From CAYPHA01 sp964410215 (lineage in GTDB: Bacteria; Calditrichota; Calditrichia; Calditrichales; CAYPHA01), in assembly GCA_964410215.1 (NCBI GenBank), contig CAYPHA010000072.1, positions 1 through 21,946 on the forward strand: a stretch of 21,946 nucleotides of DNA, given 5' to 3'. The position numbers and the translations under genes are program-made. Below the pieces are notes generated by a model, which was not told where the DNA came from, ran no database searches, and saw nothing but the letters and a program-made list of their open reading frames with translations. Below are positions 12,308-19,080 of the stretch, piece by piece; position 1 is the stretch's first letter, and each line of letters starts with the position of its first letter.

Positions 12308-13969
12308 TTTATAACTGTCTTCGTGGACGCCCTGCACGGCGCGGCCGGAAGGATCGATGAACTTGAATTTCTTGTCCCATTCCAGGGCTTCCGGTGTGCT
12401 GCAGGCAACGGAAGGACCGCCCTTGACACAGGCGGCGGCCTGCTCGTTGGGAAAATGTTCATCAAAAATTCGACGGTAATAATACTCTTCCTTGCTGATC
12501 GGCGTATTGACCGGAAATTTAAAGCGGGCATTGTCCATCATCTGGTCGGAGATCTCTTCTTCGGCAATTCTCTTCAGGGTTCCGATCCAGTTATAGCCGA
12601 CGCCGTCGGAAAACTGCTCTTTCTGCCGCTTGACCACCCGTTCAGGGAGGATATCGGCAAACAGGTCGCGCAGGATCTGCTTTTCCACGCGTCCGTTCCG
12701 GCACATTTTGACCTCCGGATTGATGTTCATGGCCACATCCAGGAATTCCTTATCCAGAAACGGCACACGCGCCTCCACGCCCCAGGAGGCCATGGATTTG
12801 TTGGCACGCAGGCAGTCAAACAGGTGCAGACGGTTGACCTTGCGGATGGTTTCCTCATGCAGTTCGCGGACATTGGGCGCCTTATGAAAATAGAGGTAAC
12901 CGCCGAACATCTCATCGGCGCCTTCACCGGAAAGGACCATCTTGACCCCCATAGCCTTTATTTTACGGGCCATCAGGTACATGGGTGTCGACGCCCGGAC
13001 CGTCGTGACATCGTAGGTTTCGATATGGTGGATTACATCACGGAGGGCATCGAGGCCTTCCTGTACGGTATAGGTAAATTCATGGTGCACCGTACCGATA
13101 TATTCGGCCACCTCGCGCGAAGCGGCCAGATCGGGAGAACCTTCCAACCCGATGGCAAAGCTATGCAGACTGGGCCACCAGGCTTCTTTATAATCATCCG
13201 TTTCCACCCTTTTGGCGGCAAATTTCTTGGCAATCGCCGCGATGATAGAGGAATCCAGTCCGCCCGAAAGCAATACCCCGTAAGGTACATCGGACATGAG
13301 CTGCCGGTGAACCGCGGCTTCCAGCGCCTGTCGCAGCGCGCCGGGATTATAACCGTTATCTTTCACATTTTCGAAGGAGGTCCACTTACGATTGTAATAC
13401 TTTTTAATTTTACCTTCTTTGCTGTATAAATAGCTTCCCGGGGGGAATTCTTCGATTGTCTTACAGGTATCCACCAGGGCCTTCATCTCCGAAGCGATGT
13501 AGAAATTACCATGTTCATCATGCCCGGTAAACAGGGGTACGATACCGATATGATCGCGACCGATCAGGTAGGCGTCTTCTTTCTCATCATAAAGGACAAA
13601 GGCAAAGATACCGTTCAGATCATCCAGGAAATCCGGGCCCTTCTCTTTATAAAGCGGAATGATCACTTCACAATCCGAATGGGTCTGGAATTCATAATCG
13701 ATGGTCAGTTTCTTTTCCAGCTCTTTATGATTATAAATTTCGCCATTCACGGCCAGTGCAATGGTTTTATCCTTATCATACAGGGGCTGTTCGCCGCTTT
13801 CCGGATCGACGATGGCCAGCCGTTCATGAGCCATGATCGCTTTTTTACCGTCATATATTCCCGACCAGTCCGGTCCGCGGTGCCGCTGCAGTTTGGACAT
13901 GCGCAGGGCCCGTTCCCGCAATTCCGCGTGATCGGATTGAATGTCGAGTATACCGAGAATAGAGCACAT
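12305..13969 (-). CDS. asnB: Asparagine synthase B (glutamine-hydrolysing)
   Basis: A 554-residue cytoplasmic enzyme making asparagine from aspartate, ATP and glutamine. The N-terminal glutaminase domain (1-~190) starts MCSILG, with Cys2 becoming the N-terminal nucleophile, and shows RHRGPDWSG (29-37), AHERLAIVD, NGEIYNH (75-81) and SD at 98-99. The synthetase domain has the ATP pyrophosphatase loop SGGLDSS at 235-241, TVRASTPMYLM and VLSGEGADEMFGGYLYFHKAP. It is similar end to end to E. coli AsnB, including the GGPSVACS region near the C-terminus, so this is the housekeeping type rather than the divergent exosortase-associated asparagine synthetase-like type. Start: ATG at 13969 with AGGAG upstream. 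The stop is embedded in a GAACTCT heptamer repeat. Confidence 0.97.
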   Translation of the reverse strand: MCSILGILDIQSDHAELRERALRMSKLQRHRGPDWSGIYDGKKAIMAHERLAIVDPESGEQPLYDKDKTIALAVNGEIYNHKELEKKLTIDYEFQTHSDCEVIIPLYKEKGPDFLDDLNGIFAFVLYDEKEDAYLIGRDHIGIVPLFTGHDEHGNFYIASEMKALVDTCKTIEEFPPGSYLYSKEGKIKKYYNRKWTSFENVKDNGYNPGALRQALEAAVHRQLMSDVPYGVLLSGGLDSSIIAAIAKKFAAKRVETDDYKEAWWPSLHSFAIGLEGSPDLAASREVAEYIGTVHHEFTYTVQEGLDALRDVIHHIETYDVTTVRASTPMYLMARKIKAMGVKMVLSGEGADEMFGGYLYFHKAPNVRELHEETIRKVNRLHLFDCLRANKSMASWGVEARVPFLDKEFLDVAMNINPEVKMCRNGRVEKQILRDLFADILPERVVKRQKEQFSDGVGYNWIGTLKRIAEEEISDQMMDNARFKFPVNTPISKEEYYYRRIFDEHFPNEQAAACVKGGPSVACSTPEALEWDKKFKFIDPSGRAVQGVHEDSYK

Positions 13970-13992
13970 AAAATCTCCTACCTTTGAAGGAG

Positions 13993-14083
13993 CAAGGTTC
14001 AAGGATCAAGGTTCAAGGGGCAAGGAAGGAAATTCAATTGACCAGGCTCAAACTTCTTTCCTTGAACCTTGAACCTTGAGTCC
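13993..14083. repeat. Facing CAAGGTT heptamer arrays
   Basis: CAAGGTT, CAAGGAT, CAAGGTT, CAAGGGG, CAAGGAA (13993-14027), then CCTTGAA, CCTTGAA, CCTTGAG (14060-14083) in inverse orientation. It opens the 644-nt gene-free spacer 13970-14613, which is a chain of repeats with only short unassigned AT-rich pieces (14241-14318, 14399-14443). Confidence 0.82.
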
Positions 14084-14109
14084 ACTCCGATGAGTGCTAA
14101 TTACGGAGT

Positions 14110-14183
14110 TGTCATCCCGAACTTGTTTCGGGATCCACTGTTTTTATTGAACTTAGAGATGCTGAAATAAATTCAGCATGACA
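14110..14183. repeat. TGTCATCCCGAACTTG-type palindromic repeat
   Basis: TGTCATCCCGAACTTGTTTC, then GGGATC, and a second half GATGCTGAAAT...ATTCAGCATGACA that is its own hairpin. A distant relative of the main family, with a different interior. Such units are common in many bacterial phyla. Confidence 0.7.
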
Positions 14184-14209
14184 CCATTGTGCTTTTCGGA
14201 GGGACCCAA

Positions 14210-14240
14210 CCTTGAACCTTGAACCTTGCTCCTTGAACCT
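14210..14240. repeat. CCTTGAA heptamer array
   Basis: CCTTGAA, CCTTGAA, CCTTGCT, CCTTGAA in 7-nt register. Confidence 0.8.
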
Positions 14241-14318
14241 TTTTATTCCGCGCATTATACGGAGAATAGTATACTAATGCAAAAAAAAGAAAAGATATGC
14301 AAGACAAAGGGTTCAGGA

Positions 14319-14353
14319 TGTCATCCCCCGGGATCTTTGAATGTGGATACGTG
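14319..14353 (+). repeat. 35-bp TGTCATCCCC...CGTG repeat, copy 2
   Basis: Same length and ends as 900-934. It is followed directly by GATTAAA-type heptamers; at 900-934 such an array directly precedes the unit. Confidence 0.72.
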
Positions 14354-14356
14354 AAG

Positions 14357-14398
14357 ATAAAAGATTAAAGATGAAAGAGTAAAGAGTAAAATGAGTAA
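14357..14398. repeat. ATTAAAG-type heptamer array
   Basis: ATAAAAG, ATTAAAG, ATGAAAG, AGTAAAG, AGTAAAA in register. Confidence 0.8.
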
Positions 14399-14443
14399 AG
14401 TGTCCTAAGGAAGAAGGTTTAGCAAATTAAAAGCAAGTGCGAA

Positions 14444-14530
14444 TAACCGCGAAGCGGTTATATTATTGTAGCACAAGAAATACCAATAAATTTTTTACAC
14501 CGTACGTACTATATAAATACATATTATACC
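14444..14530 (+). repeat. Bipartite hairpin repeat (CCGCGAAGCGG ... ACACCGTACGTA)
   Basis: The left module TAACCGC-GAA-GCGGTTA (14444-14460) is followed by TATTATTGTAGCA. After ~25 nt the right module TTTTTTACACCGTACGTA with TATAAATACATA follows (14491-14530). A second full copy is at 20243-20320, the right module alone at 18313-18350 and the left module alone, inverted, at 12139-12166. It resembles short hairpin repeats mobilised in trans, but no transposase is present here. Confidence 0.75.
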
Positions 14531-14546
14531 TTTTTTTTGACCTCCA

Positions 14547-14612
14547 TCCTGAAACCTGAATCCTCCTTCCGCTTCATCCTCTGAGTTCTATGCTCTGAGC
14601 TCTGAGTTCTTG
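14547..14612. repeat. Mixed heptamer array ending at the acyl-CoA ligase stop
   Basis: Runs of 7-mers CTGAAAC, CTGAATC, CTCCTTC, CGCTTCA, TCCTCTG, AGTTCTA, TGCTCTG, AGCTCTG, AGTTCTT in one register. A parallel copy follows the same right module at 18362-18434. Confidence 0.8.
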
Positions 14613-14613
14613 A

Positions 14614-16188
14614 TCACTCCCCTTCAGCTGAGGGCTTCTCAGAATCTAAGATGAGCTGTTTCTTATCTATCTTGCCGTTAGCTGTCCGGGGCAGGTTTTC
14701 CTTAAAATTGATATACTTTGGCACCATGATCATTTCCATGTTTTCCGCGCAATACTTGAGAATTTCTTTCTGATCGGAGGGGGCACCATCCTTCAGAACA
14801 ATGAAAGCTTTTATAGCCTTGCCCAGTATGTCATCCGGAATACCGATGACGGCCACTTCGCTAACATCCGGATGGCCCGCGATGACATTTTCGATCTCTT
14901 TCGGGCTGACCCGTTCCCCTCTGGTTTTAATCAGATCGTCACGTCGCCCGACAAAGTAAAGCAGCCCGTCCTCATCCTGCCGGAAGAGGTCGCCGGAATA
15001 CAACCAGGTTTCCCCTGTTGTCTCATCCTTACGAAAAACCCGGGATGTGAGTTCAGGATCGTTCCAGTACCCCTGCATGACATGCGGACCTTTTATGATT
15101 AATTCGCCCGTCTGACCGATGGGTACCGTATGACCCTTGTCATCCACGATACAGGTTAAACAATCCGGCATAGGAATGCCGACCGATTCCGGTTTTGTAT
15201 CGATCAGTTGCGGCGGTAGATAAGAAACGCGTTTGCATTCCGTGAGTCCATACATGGAATACAGCGCGACATGCGGAAGGGTTTTTCGCAATTCACGGAT
15301 AGCCATCGTGGTCAAAGCCGCACCGGTACTGCTGATATAGCGCAGGCTCGACAGGTCGAAGCGTTCCGGACCGGTGTTTTTCAGGATCATCGTCAGCAGG
15401 GTGGGAACAAGCGGGAATCCGGTTACGCGGAATTCTTCGATCTTACGAAGCACCTTGACCGGATACATGAAGGTTTTTTCCAGAATCAGGGTCCCGCCGG
15501 ACATCACCGTCATCAGGACCTGGTAGAGTCCGTAATCGAACGACAGCGGCAGCACATTGAGGATGACATCATCCGCGGAATTTTCCAGGTAGGATATGAT
15601 ACTACCCGCTGCCGAAACCATATTATAATGTGCCGATATAATCCCTTTGGGTACGCCGGTCGATCCGGATGTATAGAGCAGGGCAGCCAGATCGCGGGAT
15701 CCAACGTCCGGAAAAGAAACGGACTGTGCAGGTACCGTCGTAAATACCTCCCAGGAGCACCCATATAACGGACGACTATCCGATTTTGAATCGCGGTCAT
15801 GCAGCCAGACCGGTTTAACGTCATTCCGGCCCGTTTCCAGCGCCGTCTGTACGATCGTTGATTTATAGGACTGGGTAATCATCATGGTACAGCCGCTGTC
15901 GGTGAGGATATAGGCCAGCTTCCTTGCCTTCAACGCGCCGCTGACCATGACAAACACACCGCCCGCTTTCAGGACCGCGTAGAGGGCGACGACTGCTTCC
16001 GGGATATTATCCATGAAGATGACCACCCGCTCGCCCGGTTTTAAACCACAGGTGATAAGATGTCCCGCAAGATTATCCGACAGATCATCCAGTTCCCGGT
16101 AAGAGTAGCTCCTGTCATCATAAATCAGCGCGGCTTTATGCGGATGTTTCTCCGCCGTTCTCTCTAAAAATTCATGTACTAATGACAT
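14614..16188 (-). CDS. AMP-forming acyl-CoA ligase, possibly exosortase/EPS-associated
   Basis: A 524-residue member of the ANL adenylating superfamily, activating a carboxylic acid with ATP and (probably) CoA or a carrier protein. Motifs: P-loop YTSGSTGVPKG at 172-182, aromatic/acid motif YGLTE at 313-317, YSGD at 397-400, GRRDDLIKTRGERVSPKEIE (hinge) at 414-433 and the catalytic lysine K506 in RTANGKIDKKQ. Both N- and C-terminal subdomains are complete. Its overall look resembles acyl-CoA ligases encoded in exosortase/PEP-CTERM polysaccharide loci, and a PEP-CTERM gene lies just upstream on the same strand, but a terminator-like hairpin separates them. The substrate cannot be told; other short- or medium-chain ligases or a carrier-protein loader are alternatives. 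Start: ATG at 16188. Repeats flank both ends. Confidence 0.85.
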   Translation of the reverse strand: MSLVHEFLERTAEKHPHKAALIYDDRSYSYRELDDLSDNLAGHLITCGLKPGERVVIFMDNIPEAVVALYAVLKAGGVFVMVSGALKARKLAYILTDSGCTMMITQSYKSTIVQTALETGRNDVKPVWLHDRDSKSDSRPLYGCSWEVFTTVPAQSVSFPDVGSRDLAALLYTSGSTGVPKGIISAHYNMVSAAGSIISYLENSADDVILNVLPLSFDYGLYQVLMTVMSGGTLILEKTFMYPVKVLRKIEEFRVTGFPLVPTLLTMILKNTGPERFDLSSLRYISSTGAALTTMAIRELRKTLPHVALYSMYGLTECKRVSYLPPQLIDTKPESVGIPMPDCLTCIVDDKGHTVPIGQTGELIIKGPHVMQGYWNDPELTSRVFRKDETTGETWLYSGDLFRQDEDGLLYFVGRRDDLIKTRGERVSPKEIENVIAGHPDVSEVAVIGIPDDILGKAIKAFIVLKDGAPSDQKEILKYCAENMEMIMVPKYINFKENLPRTANGKIDKKQLILDSEKPSAEGE

Positions 16189-16193
16189 GTGGT

Positions 16194-16227
16194 AAGATTA
16201 AAGATTAAAGATGAAAGATTAAAGTAA
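16194..16227. repeat. GATTAAA-type heptamer array
   Basis: G at 16196, 16203, 16210, 16217 and 16224. It lies 6 nt upstream of the ligase start and is inverted relative to the array at 16365-16402. Confidence 0.82.
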
Positions 16228-16270
16228 AAATTATAATGATAAATGGTTTTTTAAGGACAGAAGCGGTTAT

Positions 16271-16300
16271 AAAAAAACCCACCATTTAGAAAATGATGGG
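16271..16300 (-). terminator. Rho-independent terminator of the PEP-CTERM gene
   Basis: On the minus strand CCCATCATTT-tcta-AATGGTGGG (9 of 10 bp paired; exact loop uncertain) is followed by seven T (16277-16271). It lies 108 nt past the PEP-CTERM stop, before the acyl-CoA ligase, so it should end that transcript. Confidence 0.8.
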
Positions 16301-16364
16301 CCTGTAAAAACTTTAAGACTATAGATTATTTTCTAGTAAAGCAAATTGTCAACAGAAAACTACT

Positions 16365-16402
16365 TTTTAATCTTTAATCTTTAGTCTTTCATCTTTAGTC
16401 TT
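16365..16402. repeat. CTTTAAT-type heptamer array
   Basis: C at 16372, 16379, 16386, 16393 and 16400 shows a 7-nt register. It begins 5 nt past the PEP-CTERM stop in the direction of transcription. Confidence 0.82.
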
Positions 16403-16407
16403 GTTTT

Positions 16408-16683
16408 CTATTCTTCTTTATTGCGATTACGAAATTTCCTATGAATGCCGTAACCGGCCAGTCCGGCACCAAGCAACAGCAGCATCGAGGGTTCCGGAAC
16501 GCCGTGGGCGTTACCATTATTGTTATTATTGTTGTTGTTATTATTGTTATCGTTACCCGAGCCAAAAAATCCCCATGCCGAAGCATCCGAAGCCCCGCCG
16601 AAATCCATATCAATTACCGGTACGTGCACATTCACCATGAAAATCATCGTAAACAACGCCAGAAACACTTTGAACCGTTTCAT
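16408..16683 (-). CDS. Small Asn-rich PEP-CTERM sorting-domain protein
   Basis: A 91-residue exported protein. Residues 1-~20 (MKRFKVFLALFTMIFMVNVH) are a signal peptide or N-terminal membrane segment. A short Gly/Ala/Ser-rich region (DFGGASDASAWGFFGSGND) leads into 11 consecutive asparagines (46-56). Residues 62-91 are a textbook PEP-CTERM tail: VPEP motif, hydrophobic helix SMLLLLGAGLAGYGI and a basic end HRKFRNRNKEE. The tail directs processing by an exosortase at the inner membrane; cargo is typically released or attached to extracellular polysaccharide. No folded domain is visible, so a structural or matrix role is only a guess. The RBS GGGAGG precedes ATG 16683, and a strong terminator follows. 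No exosortase gene is in the window. Asn codons alternate AAC and AAT, so this is a triplet microsatellite at the DNA level. Confidence 0.9.
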   Translation of the reverse strand: MKRFKVFLALFTMIFMVNVHVPVIDMDFGGASDASAWGFFGSGNDNNNNNNNNNNNGNAHGVPEPSMLLLLGAGLAGYGIHRKFRNRNKEE

Positions 16684-16911
16684 AAGACCTCCCTATATAT
16701 ATTATATATCCTTTCTCACCTGTAACTGGAAATAAATATAATGTCAATATTTTCTAAAGCAATAGTGTTAATAAAAATAAACATTTATTGTGACGCCGCG
16801 CACGTGTACGCATTTCTTCCGGCACCATCTTTAGAAACCCGGGTTTGATTTAAACGGGCCGGAGTGTTAATTTCAAGTCACTTTTTCGGGCAATCTTATA
16901 ATTTTAACCTT
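16684..16911. promoter_or_regulatory. Divergent intergenic region between PEP-CTERM gene and DUF4105 gene
   Basis: The AT-rich part contains a TTGACA hexamer on the minus strand (16742-16747), with only a weak TACAGG at the expected -10 position. A perfect 12-nt palindrome, AAACCCGGGTTT, lies at 16835-16846 near the DUF4105 start and could be an operator. No heptamer array was recognised here, unlike most other spacers. Confidence 0.3.
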
Positions 16912-18177
16912 ATGAAATATGTACTTATTTCCATCCTGTTCCTGATTTCCGGGGCGCGGGCATCGGAGGATGTTCCCTGGCTTACCGGTGAAAGCGGAGC
17001 GGAAGATCTGGAGATCAAACTTTATACGTTTGGTCCCGGTGACGCGCTCTGGTCCTGGTGGGGACACGGTGGCATCCTGGTGAAGGATACGGTCCGGCAT
17101 GAATCATGGATTTATAATTTCGGCATGCTCGAACCGAAGCCGGGTATTCTCTTTCAGTTTCTGCTGGGACGTGTGGTTCATCTTATCGCCGCCATCCCGG
17201 ATTCCGTCTATATCCCCTTTCACAGGGAAACGAACCGGGATATCCGCATCCAGGTTCTAAACCTACCTGACAGCACCCTTCTGCAACTGGCCCGGCGTTT
17301 AGCCGGCAGTGCACTGCCTGAAAACAGGGATTACCTGTATCATCATTATTATGAAAACTGTTCGACACCGATGCGTGACCTGCTCGACCAGGTGGTGGAC
17401 GGGGCCCTGTACCGGCTAACCGACAAACCCGGTCGCATGACCCTGCGGGAACACAGCCGGCGCTTTCTGGCAGACAAACCGGTTATGGATGTGCTCATTT
17501 TCTTCCTTATGAATGACGATATCGATCAGCCGATCCGCCAATGGGATGAAATGTTCCTCCCCGCTGAACTGGAAAAACATGTCGGATCACTGATTTACGC
17601 GGATGACAATGGAATGACCCGTAAGCTGGTGCGTAACCAGTATACCGCTTTCAAGGCCGACCGGGATCCGCTGCCCTCGCGTCCGCCGGACCGCCGACCG
17701 GGTGCCCTGCTCACCGGGATTTTGCTGGGGCTAGTACCTTTCATTTTGATTGTTTTGAAAAAAAGCGTCACAGAAAAGACGACAAAACATTTATATGGAC
17801 TTTACACGATTGGCATCGGTATCCTGTTCGGTGTACCGGGGCTGCTGCTGGGTTTTCTTTCCACCTTCACCAATCATGATGTCACGTATTACAATGAGAA
17901 CCTTTTCCTGGCCAATCCGCTTACCTTTCTGTTTATTTTGACCGGAATCGGTATCATCCTTAAGAAAGCACAATTAATCCGATGGCAATCTCTTCTGTGG
18001 ACGATACATATCAGCCTCCTGCTACTAGCCGCATTTTTTAAACTGTTTCCGGCATTTGACCAGCATAACGGGGTATATTTTGCCCTCATCGCGCCGGTAT
18101 ATCTGTTGAATGGGTTGTGGCTGGCGCTAGCACACTCCCCCCTGTCAAGGGGGGATGCCGAAGGCAGGGGGGTGTAG
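16912..18177 (+). CDS. DUF4105 (Lnb N-terminal periplasmic domain) membrane protein
   Basis: A 421-residue protein. Signal peptide about 1-18 (MKYVLISILFLISGARAS). Residues ~30-250 match DUF4105, a periplasmic papain/NlpC-like fold: LYTFGPGDALWSWWGHGGILV (H52), WIYNFGMLEP and HHYYENCSTPMRDLLDQV (C150). H52 and C150 are the probable catalytic pair. The C-terminal part has about five hydrophobic helices (about 265-283, 296-318, 335-351, 361-377, 388-407). The family is common in Bacteroidota and relatives; its reaction is unproven, and the name comes from resemblance to the Lnb lacto-N-biosidase N-domain. The ATG at 16912 starts the signal peptide; a GTG at 16864 would add 16 unlikely residues. 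The last ~14 residues (HSPLSRGDAEGRGV) and the stop are encoded by a C/G-tract repeat. Confidence 0.87.
   Translation: MKYVLISILFLISGARASEDVPWLTGESGAEDLEIKLYTFGPGDALWSWWGHGGILVKDTVRHESWIYNFGMLEPKPGILFQFLLGRVVHLIAAIPDSVYIPFHRETNRDIRIQVLNLPDSTLLQLARRLAGSALPENRDYLYHHYYENCSTPMRDLLDQVVDGALYRLTDKPGRMTLREHSRRFLADKPVMDVLIFFLMNDDIDQPIRQWDEMFLPAELEKHVGSLIYADDNGMTRKLVRNQYTAFKADRDPLPSRPPDRRPGALLTGILLGLVPFILIVLKKSVTEKTTKHLYGLYTIGIGILFGVPGLLLGFLSTFTNHDVTYYNENLFLANPLTFLFILTGIGIILKKAQLIRWQSLLWTIHISLLLLAAFFKLFPAFDQHNGVYFALIAPVYLLNGLWLALAHSPLSRGDAEGRGV
18135..18177. repeat. C/G-tract repeat encoding the DUF4105 C-terminus
   Basis: ACTCCCCCCTGTCAAGGGGG, then ATGCCGAAGGCA, then GGGGGGTGTAG. It reads PLSRG...GRGV in the same frame as the related repeat inside rfbB (10319-10350). 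The extra TGCCGAAGGCA is itself a small palindrome inserted between G runs. Confidence 0.75.
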
Positions 18178-18184
18178 AGAAGGA

Positions 18185-18212
18185 GCAAGATACAAGGATC
18201 AAGGGGCTAGGA
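18185..18212. repeat. CAAGGAT-type heptamer array
   Basis: GCAAGAT-, CAAGGAT, CAAGGGG, CTAGGAA-like units in 7-nt spacing, 8 nt past the DUF4105 stop. It starts the 329-nt spacer 18178-18506, which is filled by repeats up to about 18434 and then by the toxin-antitoxin promoter. Confidence 0.65.
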
Positions 18213-18226
18213 AACGGGCTACCGGT

Positions 18227-18274
18227 TGTCATCCCGGACGGAGCAAACGCAGTGAGCGGAGATCCGGGATCTCG
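18227..18274. repeat. Half copy of TGTCATCC palindromic repeat
   Basis: TGTCATCCCGGACGGAGCAA to GATCCGGGATCTCG; left half only. Confidence 0.75.
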
Positions 18275-18312
18275 TTGTGGGAACAGGGATGTGGCACATG
18301 AAATAACATCAA

Positions 18313-18434
18313 TTTTTTTACACCGTACGTATTTTATAAATACATAAAAAACCTTTTTTAACCTCCATCCTGAACGCTGAATCCTTCTTCTGCTTCTTTC
18401 TCTGAGCTCTGCCACCAGAGTTCTGAGTCCTTTC
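18313..18434 (+). repeat. Right hairpin module plus heptamer array, composite copy 2
   Basis: TTTTTTACACCGTACGTA, TATAAATACATA and CCTTTTTT, then CTGAACG, CTGAATC, CTTCTTC, TGCTTCT, TTCTCTG, AGCTCTG, CCACCAG, AGTTCTG, AGTCCTT in register. The module order is the same as at 14491-14612. Confidence 0.75.
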
Positions 18435-18456
18435 TAAAATCTCTTGCATTCCGGCC

Positions 18457-18491
18457 ATGTATATATTATTATAGCTATAGTTATGTATATA
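18457..18491 (+). promoter_or_regulatory. Operator/promoter region of the CopG-MazF module
   Basis: Two direct copies of ATGTATATA (18457-18465, 18483-18491) flank the perfect palindrome TATAGCTATA (18470-18479). Symmetric AT-rich sites of this kind directly upstream suit autoregulation by a ribbon-helix-helix antitoxin. Positional inference only. Confidence 0.45.
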
Positions 18492-18506
18492 ACAATGAGG
18501 ATAGTA

Positions 18507-18737
18507 ATGCGTGTTGTTCAAATGACATTGGATGAGGAGCTTATCAAATCGGTGGACTACCTGGTCAGGCAATTAGGAAAGACACGGTCTGAATTTACGC
18601 GGGAGGCGCTTAGGGAAGCGGTACATCGCTATGAAATCCGCCGTGAGGAGGAGCGTCACCGGCAAGGTTATCTCAAAAATCCGGTCAGGGAGCCGGAGTT
18701 AAACGACTGGGAAGAAGAACAGGAATGGGGTGATTGA
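18507..18737 (+). CDS. Ribbon-helix-helix (CopG-like) antitoxin
   Basis: A 76-residue protein. Residues 1-45 (MRVVQMTLDEELIKSVDYLVRQ...TRSEFTREALREAVHRY) fit the beta-alpha-alpha ribbon-helix-helix fold: a short strand for major-groove contact, then two helices with the TRSEFTREA turn. Residues 46-76 are charged and end very acidic (NDWEEEQEWGD), typical of the toxin-binding tail. The ATG at 18507 is preferred because GAGG sits 6 nt upstream (18497-18500); in-frame ATGs upstream fall in the operator-like region. It is the first gene of a two-gene module and overlaps the toxin by one base (TGATG). Confidence 0.9.
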   Translation: MRVVQMTLDEELIKSVDYLVRQLGKTRSEFTREALREAVHRYEIRREEERHRQGYLKNPVREPELNDWEEEQEWGD

Positions 18738-19069
18738 TGGAACGTGGGGAAATTCGCTGGTATACATTTAAAAAGCCTGATAAACGGCGGCCTGTACTAA
18801 TCATTTCACGATCCAGCAGCATTGCATATCTGAATGAAATCACCGTGGCACCAATTACATCCATCATACGAGATATTCCCAGTGAAGTCCTGATTACAAA
18901 ATCAGAAGGTATGTCTAAAACGTCTGTCGCAAATTTTGATCATATTCAGACCGTATCAAAGGAAAAGATTGGTAAACGCATTGCAAAATTGTCTCCTGCT
19001 CGCCTGGAGGAAGTGGACAATGCGATACGGTTTGCGCTGGGGATGAACCTAAAAGAAGGACCAGGATAG
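18737..19069 (+). CDS. MazF/PemK-like toxin
   Basis: A 110-residue PemK/MazF-superfamily toxin, diverged from the mazF at 11521-11865. It keeps the core pattern: RGEIRWYTFKKPDKRRPVLIISR with the conserved basic residue (KRRPVLI), then ITVAPITSIIRDIPSEVLI and SVANFDHIQTVSKEKIGKRIAKL, which matches the usual V..D.I.T..K..L..rig.L region. It lacks the E-Q-A-G segment of the E. coli-like MazF, as do many PemK relatives. Predicted to be an endoribonuclease neutralised by the preceding ribbon-helix-helix protein. The ATG at 18737 overlaps the antitoxin stop, indicating coupling; a TTG start one codon earlier is possible. Confidence 0.9.
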   Translation: MERGEIRWYTFKKPDKRRPVLIISRSSSIAYLNEITVAPITSIIRDIPSEVLITKSEGMSKTSVANFDHIQTVSKEKIGKRIAKLSPARLEEVDNAIRFALGMNLKEGPG

Positions 19070-19080
19070 AGCCTTCAGGG

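Noticed and set aside
12323..13429. Long (368-codon) open frame on the plus strand opposite asnB
   Set aside because: It is the antisense shadow of a clearly conserved asnB; the translation shows no domain and is a by-product of codon use.
12305..13969. Assignment of asnB as the exosortase-system asparagine synthetase-like protein
   Set aside because: The sequence is similar end to end to housekeeping E. coli-type AsnB, including its C-terminal region, so context alone does not justify the other label.
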